In this document: positions 1 to 5,024 of the stretch, piece after piece | Numbering within the stretch: position 1 is the first letter of the stretch | Layout: each line of letters starts with the position of its first letter | Assembly (NCBI GenBank): GCA_937899145.1 | Contig: CALBPW010000283.1 | Span: 1 to 5,024 of the forward strand | Origin: an uncultured Bacteroidota bacterium | GTDB lineage: Bacteria; Bacteroidota; Bacteroidia; Bacteroidales; SZUA-534 | Direction of reading: 5' to 3' | DNA: 5,024 nt | Notes under the pieces: generated by a model | Database searches by the model: none | Seen by the model: only the letters and a program-made list of their open reading frames with translations | What the model was told of the DNA's origin: nothing | Made by a program: the position numbers and the translations under genes

Positions 1-104
1 ATTAGCATAGCAAACTGAAAGCCATCCACTCCTATTCCCGGCAGGTAACAAGTACCCATTATAACAAGAGCAAATAAAATCCACTTTATAATTAATTTAA
101 GCAT
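1..104 (-). CDS. PF04020-type (phage holin 4_2 superfamily) small membrane protein, N-terminal part
   Basis: Only the first 34 residues are in the window; the gene continues past the left edge. The visible part starts MLKLIIKWILFALVIMG, a membrane helix, followed by a short LPGIGVDGF loop and the start of a second hydrophobic stretch. This layout is typical of the PF04020 family, small four-helix inner-membrane proteins that are common in ordinary bacterial chromosomes. Despite the name, membership does not imply a prophage, and the cellular role is unclear. The ATG at 104-102 is supported by a Shine-Dalgarno AGAAGG five bases upstream. It lies only 9 bases after the stop of the exported-protein gene, so the two are probably co-transcribed and translationally coupled. 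The family call rests on the N-terminus alone. Confidence 0.6.
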   Translation of the reverse strand, partial: MLKLIIKWILFALVIMGTCYLPGIGVDGFQFAML

Positions 105-109
105 TACAA

Positions 110-115
110 CCTTCT
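110..115 (-). promoter_or_regulatory. Shine-Dalgarno site overlapping the upstream stop codon
   Basis: On the minus strand the sequence reads TAGAAGG-ttgta-ATG. The AGAAGG site shares bases with the TAG stop of the exported-protein gene. Ribosomes finishing that gene are placed directly at the next start, which suggests coupling, and the site fixes the start of the downstream membrane protein at 104. Confidence 0.6.
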
Positions 116-464
116 ATTTTGACGAATCCTGAATAATAATATTACCGCTATCATCTTTTGTAAATTTCATATTTTTATGACTTCTGCGGAACCATAAAAA
201 TCCTGTAGAATTTTCATAATCAGGATTGAAGTTTTTATTACCTGCTCTGTATTCATTTTGCGCATCTTTTTGCTCACGCTTTTTCTTATAATTTTCAGAA
301 TCATTGGTAAAATCAAGAGTTTCCTGCTTTTCCATCTGATATTGCATCATAGGATAAAAATCCATATTCCCTACTGAAGGATTAGAAAAAGTTGGAGATA
401 CTGCAAGCGCACTGGATGTAGAAACAAAAGATAACATTAGAATAGATAATAAAAATTTCTTCAT
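114..464 (-). CDS. small exported protein of unknown function
   Basis: This 116-residue protein is not one I recognise. It has a clear Sec signal peptide: MKK, a hydrophobic core at about residues 4-18, and an SALA-V cleavage site near residue 21. No lipobox cysteine is visible, so the mature protein of about 95 residues is probably periplasmic, secreted or envelope-bound rather than a lipoprotein. The mature part is polar. It has a lysine/glutamate-rich stretch at about 46-68 (KKKREQKDAQNE), an aromatic FLWFRR patch at about 89-94, and ends with a hydrophilic tail. No enzymatic motif is apparent. The ATG is preceded at 6 bases by a strong GAGGAG site and lies just downstream of a plausible promoter. 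It is the first gene of a probable two-gene operon with the PF04020-type membrane protein. Confidence 0.7.
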   Translation of the reverse strand: MKKFLLSILMLSFVSTSSALAVSPTFSNPSVGNMDFYPMMQYQMEKQETLDFTNDSENYKKKREQKDAQNEYRAGNKNFNPDYENSTGFLWFRRSHKNMKFTKDDSGNIIIQDSSK

Positions 465-470
465 AATTAA

Positions 471-476
471 CTCCTC
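471..476 (-). promoter_or_regulatory. Strong Shine-Dalgarno GAGGAG of the exported-protein gene
   Basis: On the minus strand GAGGAG precedes the ATG at 464 by six bases. It confirms the start, and it contrasts with the right-hand piece of the window, where no start has such a site. Confidence 0.75.
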
Positions 477-495
477 AAATTATAAATACAAACAT

Positions 496-525
496 ATAAT
501 AACATATTTTTAGCAAATTAATCAA
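496..525 (-). promoter_or_regulatory. Sigma-70-like promoter of the exported-protein operon
   Basis: On the minus strand, TTGATT (525-520) and TATTAT (501-496) are separated by 18 bases. Transcription would begin about 25 bases ahead of the start codon. The surrounding DNA is so AT-rich (7 G/C among 481-540) that other hexamer pairs are possible. Confidence 0.45.
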
Positions 526-643
526 TATTATACATAAATAGGATTAAAATTTTAAATATTTATTAACAAAAAGTCCAATGAAATTACGGAGTTTAAAAAG
601 TAATATTTGAATATAAATCCTCAACTCTTCTGATTGCTCAGCT

Positions 644-669
644 GCCCTCATTTAGATATGAGGGCTTTT
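644..669 (+). terminator. Intrinsic terminator without an evident upstream gene
   Basis: A perfect 8-base-pair stem GCCCTCAT/ATGAGGGC (644-651 and 658-665) closes a six-base loop. It is followed by TTTTCCTTTCTT, so it works for plus-strand transcription; on the minus strand no T-run follows. The 180 bases before it, back to the exported-protein start, hold no convincing plus-strand gene. It may end an unannotated small RNA, or insulate the downstream promoter from read-through. The rest of the intergenic stretch 465-750 holds only the two promoters and AT-rich DNA. Confidence 0.75.
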
Positions 670-683
670 CCTTTCTTAACAAA

Positions 684-712
684 GTGACAATTTAAACAAA
701 AATATGTATAAT
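684..712 (+). promoter_or_regulatory. Sigma-70-type promoter of the YcgR-like gene
   Basis: GTGACA (684-689, one mismatch to TTGACA) and a perfect TATAAT (707-712) are separated by 17 bases, the optimal spacing. The transcript would start near 719 and leave a leader of about 30 bases before the ATG at 751. The promoter sits just downstream of the intrinsic terminator. Confidence 0.7.
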
Positions 713-740
713 AAATTTTATAATAGAAAAGATAAAAAGA

Positions 741-745
741 GAGGG
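741..745 (+). promoter_or_regulatory. Shine-Dalgarno of the YcgR-like gene
   Basis: GAGGG lies five bases ahead of the ATG at 751, inside a longer purine run AGAGAGGG. It supports that start codon. Confidence 0.65.
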
Positions 746-750
746 CATAA

Positions 751-1038
751 ATGAGAGAATTAGTTGTTGAAGGGCAAGAGGCAATTATAATACCGTCTAA
801 TTACAAATTTGCAAACAGAGGTGTGATTACGGCTGTTAGCGCAGGAGATTTTACACTTGAACTTGAGAAGGAGCCTGAAAATATTTTACCGGATACATAC
901 TTTGAGATTTATACTCAAACAAAGCATGGAAAACTGTATTTTGATTCTTATGCAAAAAAGATTGATGGAAAAACATTGTTAATAGCAAGTCCGGCAACCG
1001 ATACAAAGAAGAATTTCAGATATTCAGCCAACATCTGA
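751..1038 (+). CDS. YcgR-like N-terminal domain of a PilZ protein, truncated at a contig join
   Basis: The frame encodes 95 residues, of which about 1-83 look genuine. They resemble the N-terminal beta-barrel domain (YcgR/PilZN type) that precedes PilZ, the cyclic-di-GMP receptor domain: an MRELVVEGQEAIIIPS start, strands around 24-54, and a KLYFDSYAKK to LLIASPAT stretch. In relatives the RRxxxR c-di-GMP-binding motif follows within a few residues of such an SPAT segment. Here it is replaced by DTKKNFRYSANI-stop, which is the antisense of a GtrA gene. The protein as written would therefore be unable to bind c-di-GMP through PilZ. If intact it would be a cytosolic c-di-GMP effector for motility or surface attachment. 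The truncation is most likely an assembly artefact near 980-1000, so the stop at 1038 should not be trusted. The family call rests on sequence resemblance only. Confidence 0.6.
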   Translation: MRELVVEGQEAIIIPSNYKFANRGVITAVSAGDFTLELEKEPENILPDTYFEIYTQTKHGKLYFDSYAKKIDGKTLLIASPATDTKKNFRYSANI

Positions 1039-1250
1039 GGGTTGCTACTTCCGAAAGTCCAAATTCTATTTAACAACCAATTGTTTGTAGCCGCCAAAAC
1101 AAAGCCGACGGCATTAGACAAATACTTGTGTATCTTCAATCTCTCTTTACACAAGTAAGTGATGCCAAAATCGACAACCATTCCTGATACACCAACAACA
1201 CCAAATTTCAGGAATTTGAGAATAAATAATTTATCAATAATGAAACTCAT
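948..1250 (-). CDS. GtrA-family membrane protein, C-terminus lost at the join
   Basis: GtrA-family proteins are small inner-membrane proteins of about 120-150 residues with four helices. They act in cell-surface polysaccharide synthesis, in the best known cases helping to move undecaprenyl-phosphate-linked sugars. From the ATG at 1250 (residue 1), about 92 residues are genuine: helix 1 at about 13-32 (FLKFGVVGVSGMVVDFGITY), helix 2 at about 42-61, the family signature LLNRIWTF at 59-66, and helix 3 beginning at about 76. After AINN (about 975) the frame reads eight residues antisense to the YcgR-like gene, then stops at 948. The fourth helix is missing. The frame is open upstream to 1331, but those residues would cross its own promoter, so 1250 is preferred. 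No Shine-Dalgarno site is present, as is usual in Bacteroidota. It is transcribed divergently from the acyltransferase gene. Confidence 0.75.
   Translation of the reverse strand: MSFIIDKLFILKFLKFGVVGVSGMVVDFGITYLCKERLKIHKYLSNAVGFVLAATNNWLLNRIWTFGSSNPQMLAEYLKFFFVSVAGLAINNVFPSIFFA
976..1000. other. Probable chimeric contig junction
   Basis: The plus-strand YcgR-like frame is plausible up to about 999 (IASPAT). The minus-strand GtrA frame is plausible from 1250 down to about 978 (SVAGLAIN). The roughly 22 shared bases make sense in both proteins. Beyond it, each frame becomes the antisense of the other gene. The regulatory grammar changes at the same place: Shine-Dalgarno sites and TATAAT promoters on the left, TAnnTTTG promoters without Shine-Dalgarno sites on the right. 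A short shared word joining two genomes explains this best. Confidence 0.7.
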
Positions 1251-1268
1251 CTGCTTTATAAAAACGGA

Positions 1269-1301
1269 CAAATTTAAACATAATTGAGGAAAAAGCGCAA
1301 A
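1269..1301 (-). promoter_or_regulatory. Bacteroidota-type promoter of the gtrA-family gene
   Basis: On the minus strand a TTTG (1301-1298) is followed after 21 bases by TAAATTTG (1276-1269). This fits the Bacteroides primary-sigma consensus TTTG-N19-21-TAnnTTTG exactly. The leader to the ATG at 1250 would be about 12-14 bases. Confidence 0.65.
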
Positions 1302-1317
1302 ATTTGAGCGTTTAGTG

Positions 1318-1325
1318 TATCTTTG
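1318..1325 (+). promoter_or_regulatory. Bacteroidota -7 box of the acyltransferase operon
   Basis: TATCTTTG followed by C matches the -7 element TAnnTTTG and lies 19 bases before the ATG at 1345. No TTTG occurs 19-21 bases upstream; the nearest (1303-1306) is only 11 bases away, so the -33 element is weak. The box lies back to back with the gtrA promoter in a compact divergent region. Confidence 0.5.
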
Positions 1326-1344
1326 CCACAATCAGTTTCAAACT

Positions 1345-1908
1345 ATGACACAAAAAATTTGCGGAGCACTACTTAAACTTGGAGGCTGGACGGTTGTCGG
1401 CAACTATCCTACCGACAAAAAATATGTTGTAATATCGCTTCCACACACAAGTATGTGGGATTTCGTCTGGGGAAAATTCACCTTTACAAGCGCAAATGAA
1501 CATCCTGCAATCTTCATCAAAAAAGAGATGTTCTTTTTCCCTATGGGATTGCTACTCAAAGCGTTAGGAGCGCGGCCGATAAATCGCAGCCACTCAACAG
1601 GCATGATAGAACAAATACTTGAATACTTTAGCAAAAACGAAAAATTTAGCGTTTGCATAACCCCCGAAGGAACTCGCAAACGCACCAACAAGCTTAAACG
1701 AGGCTTCTATTTTATCGCAAGACAAGCAAATGTGCCAATATATTTAGGATTTCTGAATTACGGCAACAAAACCGTTAGCTTTGGCGAGCGCTTTATCCCA
1801 ACAGGCGATATTGATGCCGATATGACATACATACACAACTATTATGTTAACATAAACCCAACAGCAAAACATGCTGACCAATTCTCAGTAGATTGCGTAA
1901 GACTATGA
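1345..1908 (+). CDS. PlsC-like 1-acyl-glycerol-3-phosphate-type acyltransferase
   Basis: This complete 187-residue protein belongs to the LPLAT/PlsC acyltransferase superfamily, which moves acyl chains onto lysophospholipid or related lipid acceptors at the cytoplasmic membrane. The catalytic HX4D motif is HTSMWD (residues 34-39). The glycerol-phosphate-binding segment is probably GARPINRS (about 75-82), and PEGTR (107-111) is the classic third motif. A KRGFYFIARQANVPI segment (118-132) matches the following proline-bearing block. No strong membrane helix is present beyond a hydrophobic FFFPMGLLLKAL stretch (63-74), so it is probably membrane-associated. The frame extends upstream to a GTG at 1315, but that codon lies across the -7 promoter box, so ATG 1345 is preferred. 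Its stop overlaps the next start in ATGA. The family is clear; the exact acceptor (phosphatidic acid synthesis or another lipid) is not. Confidence 0.85.
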   Translation: MTQKICGALLKLGGWTVVGNYPTDKKYVVISLPHTSMWDFVWGKFTFTSANEHPAIFIKKEMFFFPMGLLLKALGARPINRSHSTGMIEQILEYFSKNEKFSVCITPEGTRKRTNKLKRGFYFIARQANVPIYLGFLNYGNKTVSFGERFIPTGDIDADMTYIHNYYVNINPTAKHADQFSVDCVRL

Positions 1909-2690
1909 GCGACTTACTAAATATTGCTTATATTCAGCCAGATATAAAATGGCACGACATTAACGGCAACTTAAAACAATACGACAACCTAATTTCGCCA
2001 ATCAACAATGCCGACATTATTGTTATGCCGGAAATGTTTGCAACCGGCTTCACAAATCAAATTGAAGGACTTGCGCAACCAATGAATGGCAGAATTATGA
2101 GCTGGATGCAAGAAAAATCGGCACAAAAAAATGCCGCAATAATTGGCAGTCAACTAATTACTGATGAAAATGGAGACAATCACAATCGGCTGATAATGGC
2201 ACTTCCCGATGGCCAAATTGAATGGTACGACAAACGCCACCTATTCCGCATGGGGTGCGAAAACGACACACTAACCGCAGGACACGAAATAAAAATTTTT
2301 GAATTCCGCGGTTGGCACATTCGCCCAATTGTTTGCTACGACTTGCGTTTCCCCGTTTGGAATAGAAACAAAGACAACCGCTACGACTTGCTAATCTGCG
2401 TTGCCGCATGGCCAACAGCGCGGCACAACATATTTGAAATACTACTCCGCGCCCGCGCCATCGAAAACCAGTGCTACGCTGTTGGTGTAAACCGCGTTGG
2501 CGCCGACGGCCTCAACATCGACTACGCTGGCGGCAGCATCATTGTTGACATCTACGGAAATGTAATAAGCCGACTACCGGAAAACGCCATCGGATGCGGA
2601 CAAGCAACCATTTCCCTCGAAAAACTAAACCAATATCGAGAAAAATTTCCAGCGATACTCGACGCTGATGATTTTTCAATAGAAATCTGA
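1905..2690 (+). CDS. Nitrilase-superfamily amidase, omega-amidase (YafV/Nit2) type
   Basis: This is a complete 261-residue cytosolic C-N hydrolase. The catalytic triad is visible: Glu43 in MPEMFATGF, Lys110 in YDKRHLFRMG, and the nucleophile Cys144 in VCYDLRFPVW. The EMFATGF and KRHLFRM wording, the CYDLRFP block and the FPAILDADDF ending match omega-amidases. Those enzymes hydrolyse alpha-ketoglutaramate and alpha-ketosuccinamate to keto acids and ammonia, cleaning up after glutamine transaminases, for example in methionine salvage. The length agrees with the family (about 255-265). The start ATG overlaps the acyltransferase stop (ATGA, 1905-1908), which suggests coupled translation; an upstream TTG at 1893 in the same frame is less likely. 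It is the most GC-rich gene here (35 of 60 bases at 2401-2460). In the loop after FRMG it reads C-E-N-D-T-L, where I would expect something nearer G-E-H-E-H-Y. The exact substrate is inferred from family resemblance. Confidence 0.88.
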   Translation: MSDLLNIAYIQPDIKWHDINGNLKQYDNLISPINNADIIVMPEMFATGFTNQIEGLAQPMNGRIMSWMQEKSAQKNAAIIGSQLITDENGDNHNRLIMALPDGQIEWYDKRHLFRMGCENDTLTAGHEIKIFEFRGWHIRPIVCYDLRFPVWNRNKDNRYDLLICVAAWPTARHNIFEILLRARAIENQCYAVGVNRVGADGLNIDYAGGSIIVDIYGNVISRLPENAIGCGQATISLEKLNQYREKFPAILDADDFSIEI

Positions 2691-2718
2691 TATACAACAT
2701 TTTCAGATTATTGTTTAT

Positions 2719-4188
2719 ATGAACAGTTTGGAATCGAAAATTGTAACCGCCACCAAATGGTCGGCATTAACAGAGATAGCATCAAAGTTAATCTCGCCTA
2801 TCGCAGGAATGATTTTGGCGCGCCTGCTCACCCCCGAGGCATACGGTGCAGTGGCTACAACAACAATCATCATTTCATTTGCCGAACTATTCACCGACGC
2901 AGGATTTCAGAAATACATTATTCAACACAACTTTGAGGATACCGACGACCGTAACAAAAGCGTGAACGTTGCCTTTTGGTCGAACTTAATAATGAGCCTG
3001 ACAATCTGGGGGGTAATCATTACTTTCCGCTCTCCCATTGCGCGAATTGTTGGTAGTCCGGGACTTGAGACTGCCATTGCAGTAGCATCTGCGTCAATAC
3101 CAATCGCAGCATTTTCGAGTATTCAAAATGCAATATACAAGCGGAATTTAAATTTTCGTATCCCATTCATTGTCAGAATGATAAATATTGGTATAACCTT
3201 CTGTATAACCATTCCGCTTGCCATTTGGCTCCGCAGCTATTGGGCTTTGATAATAAGCAACTTAATCCACGGAGCCGTTGCAGCCATCACACTTACAATC
3301 TATTCCGATTGGAAACCAACATTTTACTATAGTTTCAAGAGATTGAAAGAGATGTTTGGCTTTTGCGGGCTAATAACACTCCGCACAATAATTGTATGGA
3401 TTGACAGATATTTGGACATTTTTTTAGTAAGCAACAAATTCGATCAACATACTTTAGGTTTATATAAAACAGCAATGTCAAGACCCAATTCACTTCTGAA
3501 AATTGTTTTCAATCCAATAAATTCTGTTTTACTACCAACACTTTCAAAATTACAAAACGATATACCACAGATGAAAATCACAATACTCAAGATACATAAA
3601 TATCTTAGTATCGTTATGCTCCCCATGGGTTTTACATTGTTTTTATATAGTAAACCGATAACTCTCATTTGTTGGGGAAACCAATGGATTGAAGCTGCTC
3701 CACTAATAAGTATTTGGGGACTAATACACACTTTCTCATTATTGATAAATCATTTTTGCGGTAAAATATTTGTCGCGCTTAATAAAGTTATCATTCCTGT
3801 CACAATAAACATTATCTTCACCATCGTATTAATTCCCACCATCTTATTATCTGTTAATTATGGATTTAAAATATTATTCATTTCATGCTCATTTCTTAGA
3901 ATATTATTGATAATACTACACCTAATTCCAACATATTCACTTATTCATCTTTCACCTATTAAAATCCTTGGCAATATTTTACCCGAACTGATAGGCTGCG
4001 GAATAATGACTGCCGTTACATATTCATTATCAAATTTTTGCGACACCACTATTTTACAAATAATATCAATGATATTTTCTTTAACTATCTATTTTGTATT
4101 TTTATTCGCAATAAAAAATGAACGCTATTTTATTAAAAAGATGTGGGAACATTCAACAAAATCGGTTATAAAAGCATTTATGAATTGA
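2719..4188 (+). CDS. Wzx-type polysaccharide flippase (MOP/MATE superfamily)
   Basis: This complete 489-residue integral membrane protein has about 12-14 hydrophobic segments. It resembles the WzxC-like lipopolysaccharide/exopolysaccharide flippases (polysaccharide synthesis family, MVF-related), which carry undecaprenyl-diphosphate-linked oligosaccharides to the periplasmic face of the inner membrane. Recognisable blocks are the N-terminal ATKWSALTEIASKLISPIAG, ARLLTPEAYG (34-43), DAGFQKYIIQ (60-69), GLYKTAMSRP (247-256), LLPTLSKLQND (271-281) and WGNQWIEAAPL (319-329). It starts 28 bases after the amidase without a Shine-Dalgarno site. Its composition splits in two: up to about 3410 (residue ~230) it resembles its neighbours (31 of 60 G/C at 2821-2880), and beyond that it is much more AT-rich (16 of 60 at 3421-3480, 12 of 60 at 3841-3900). 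The protein reads through without a break. The transported sugar cannot be inferred. Confidence 0.87.
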   Translation: MNSLESKIVTATKWSALTEIASKLISPIAGMILARLLTPEAYGAVATTTIIISFAELFTDAGFQKYIIQHNFEDTDDRNKSVNVAFWSNLIMSLTIWGVIITFRSPIARIVGSPGLETAIAVASASIPIAAFSSIQNAIYKRNLNFRIPFIVRMINIGITFCITIPLAIWLRSYWALIISNLIHGAVAAITLTIYSDWKPTFYYSFKRLKEMFGFCGLITLRTIIVWIDRYLDIFLVSNKFDQHTLGLYKTAMSRPNSLLKIVFNPINSVLLPTLSKLQNDIPQMKITILKIHKYLSIVMLPMGFTLFLYSKPITLICWGNQWIEAAPLISIWGLIHTFSLLINHFCGKIFVALNKVIIPVTINIIFTIVLIPTILLSVNYGFKILFISCSFLRILLIILHLIPTYSLIHLSPIKILGNILPELIGCGIMTAVTYSLSNFCDTTILQIISMIFSLTIYFVFLFAIKNERYFIKKMWEHSTKSVIKAFMN

Positions 4189-4201
4189 TTGTAAATCAAT
4201 T
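4183..4201 (+). repeat. AT-rich inverted repeat at the flippase stop codon
   Basis: AATTGATT (4183-4190) and AATCAATT (4194-4201) form a perfect 8-base-pair hairpin with a three-base loop. The hairpin spans the flippase stop (4186-4188). No T-run follows, so it is a poor terminator; it could stabilise or process the mRNA, or be chance in AT-rich DNA. The rest of the 36-base gap holds a weak promoter candidate for the ATP-grasp gene: TTG at 4189-4191, then 20 bases, then AAAATTTGC at 4212-4220. Confidence 0.35.
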
Positions 4202-4224
4202 ATATTGAATCAAAATTTGCAGAA

Positions 4225-4999
4225 ATGAAAATAGCCATTCATCACCGGCCAAACTCCTACAGCGAACAATGGATTGAATATTGCAAACAGTACAACATTC
4301 AATACAAAATTGTAAACGCATACTCCAACGATATTTTAACGCAAATTGCTGATTGCGATGCTTTTATGTGGCATCATCATTTACATCAATACAAAGATTT
4401 TTTGTTTGCCAAGCAATTAATATATGTAATTGAAAAACAATTAGGCAAAATCTGCTACCCTGATTTTGACACTTGCTGGCACTACGATGACAAAGTTGGA
4501 CAGAAATACCTGTTGGAATCTATTGGTGTCGCACTCGTACCCACACACATCTTCTACACCCGCACCGAAGCTCTTGAATGGATCCGACACTCCACTTTTC
4601 CAAAAGTGTTCAAATTGAGAAGTGGCGCATCGGGGACAAACGTGCGACTTGTCAAATCTGAAAAAGAAGCTCAACGCCTTGCGAAAAAAGCATTTAGCTC
4701 GGGCTTTGAGAAAAACAACTACTTCCGCTGGCTTGCCGACCGCTGGGCACAATACAAACGTGGCGGCTGCCACCTTAAATGGCTATTGATGGGATTATTC
4801 ACCTTCCACCCATACAAAGAACGATTTCATAAAGAGGAAATGGGCTATGCTTATTTCCAATATTTTATGCCAAATAACGACTACGACATCCGTGTGTTCA
4901 CAATTGGAAATAGGGCAGTTGCAAAAATCAGGATGAACAAACTTAATGATTTTCGAGCCTCTGGCAGCGATTTTCATATATTTGACAAAAAAAACATTG
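4225..4999 (+). CDS. RimK-like ATP-grasp ligase, C-terminus missing
   Basis: About 258 genuine residues are present before the adapter; the stop read at 5020-5022 is adapter sequence. ATP-grasp enzymes use ATP to activate a carboxylate and form an amide, ester or similar bond. A pre-ATP-grasp domain (about 1-85) contains the DCDAFMWHHHLHQ block (43-55). Next come CWHYDDKVGQKYLLESIGV (84-102), the nucleotide-binding strand and Gly-rich loop FPKVFKLRSGASG (125-137, Lys130), and the hinge-like YFQYFMPNNDYDIRVF (210-225). NDFRASGS (241-248) resembles the RimK DFR motif. The metal-binding E-x-N motif expected further on is lost. Similar ATP-grasp proteins occur in Bacteroidota exopolysaccharide loci; together with the flippase this suggests attachment of an amino acid or similar group to a glycan or its precursor, but the substrate is unknown. 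The ATG follows the flippase by 36 bases and lacks a Shine-Dalgarno site. Confidence 0.75.
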
Positions 5000-5024
5000 A
5001 GATCGGAAGAGCACACGTCTGAAC
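5000..5024 (+). other. Illumina TruSeq adapter left at the contig end
   Basis: The last 25 bases begin AGATCGGAAGAGC and continue ACACGTCTGAAC, identical to the start of the TruSeq read-1 adapter. This is not genomic DNA. It turns the ATP-grasp frame into the tell-tale ending EIGRAHV followed by a false stop, and on the opposite strand it gives the equally familiar CSSDL. Confidence 0.97.

Noticed and set aside
1..104. Holin-superfamily gene as a sign of a prophage
   Set aside because: PF04020-type proteins are widespread in ordinary chromosomes, and no other phage gene, integrase or attachment site is seen.
544..555. Palindrome TTAAAATTTTAA as a possible operator
   Set aside because: In DNA this AT-rich such palindromes are expected by chance, and it does not overlap either promoter.
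578..610. Ten-codon frame MKLRSLKSNI ahead of the intrinsic terminator, considered as a leader peptide for attenuation
   Set aside because: It has no Shine-Dalgarno site in a region where real starts do, no run of a regulatory amino acid and no alternative hairpin, and the YcgR-like gene has its own promoter after the terminator.
1404..1691. Minus-strand open frame of 95 codons
   Set aside because: It is antisense to the acyltransferase catalytic region, which carries clear HX4D and PEGTR motifs in the other direction.
2158..2415. Minus-strand open frame of 85 codons
   Set aside because: It is antisense to the omega-amidase active-site region and has an arginine/cysteine-rich composition typical of shadow frames.
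3444..3731. Minus-strand open frame of 95 codons
   Set aside because: It is antisense to the flippase, which reads through with family motifs.
4441..4773. Minus-strand open frame of 110 codons
   Set aside because: It lies wholly inside the ATP-grasp gene, has no recognisable domain and no promoter; it is an antisense shadow.
4795..5016. Minus-strand open frame of 73 codons opposite the ATP-grasp gene
   Set aside because: Its start (MCSSDL) is adapter sequence read backwards, and the rest is antisense to a well-supported gene.
1..5024. Search for CRISPR arrays, tRNA or rRNA genes, insertion sequences and defence systems
   Set aside because: No direct-repeat array, cloverleaf-like sequence, transposase, terminal inverted repeats or defence-type domain was found on reading both strands.

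Overview
This window reads as a metagenomic contig end made of two unrelated pieces plus a sequencing adapter. Positions 1 to about 980-1000 are very AT-rich. Their genes have Shine-Dalgarno sites, TTGACA/TATAAT-like promoters and an intrinsic terminator. This suits a low-GC bacterium; a gut Gastranaerophilales/Vampirovibrionia-type or a Firmicute-type genome is my tentative guess. Positions from about 980-1000 to 4999 look like Bacteroidota (Bacteroidales). The genes there lack Shine-Dalgarno sites, the promoters have the TTTG / TAnnTTTG form, and the protein sequences resemble that group. The last 25 bases (5000-5024) match the Illumina TruSeq adapter exactly.

Left piece: a minus-strand pair consists of a small exported protein (114-464) and the start of a PF04020-type (phage holin 4_2 superfamily) membrane protein that runs off the left edge (1-104). 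An AT-rich intergenic stretch (465-750) holds the promoter of that pair, an intrinsic terminator with no evident gene before it, and the promoter of a plus-strand PilZ/YcgR-like gene (751 onward). That gene is cut off just before its PilZ domain should begin.

Junction: at about 976-1000 the truncated YcgR-like frame (plus) and a truncated GtrA frame (minus) meet tail to tail. They share roughly 20 bases that fit both proteins, which is what a false join through a short shared k-mer would produce.

Right piece: a divergent promoter region (1251-1344) drives gtrA-family DNA to the left. To the right lie a PlsC-like acyltransferase, an omega-amidase-type nitrilase overlapping it by 4 bases, a Wzx-type polysaccharide flippase and a RimK-like ATP-grasp ligase. 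GtrA, the flippase and the ATP-grasp protein suggest the edge of a cell-surface polysaccharide locus. In such a locus the ligase might attach an amino acid or similar group to the glycan, and the flippase would move the lipid-linked unit across the inner membrane. The acyltransferase and amidase look like housekeeping neighbours. The flippase gene changes sharply in base composition near its middle (about 3410).

I see no convincing new biological system. The strongest observations are the adapter and the probable chimeric join, and both affect how the genes should be read.
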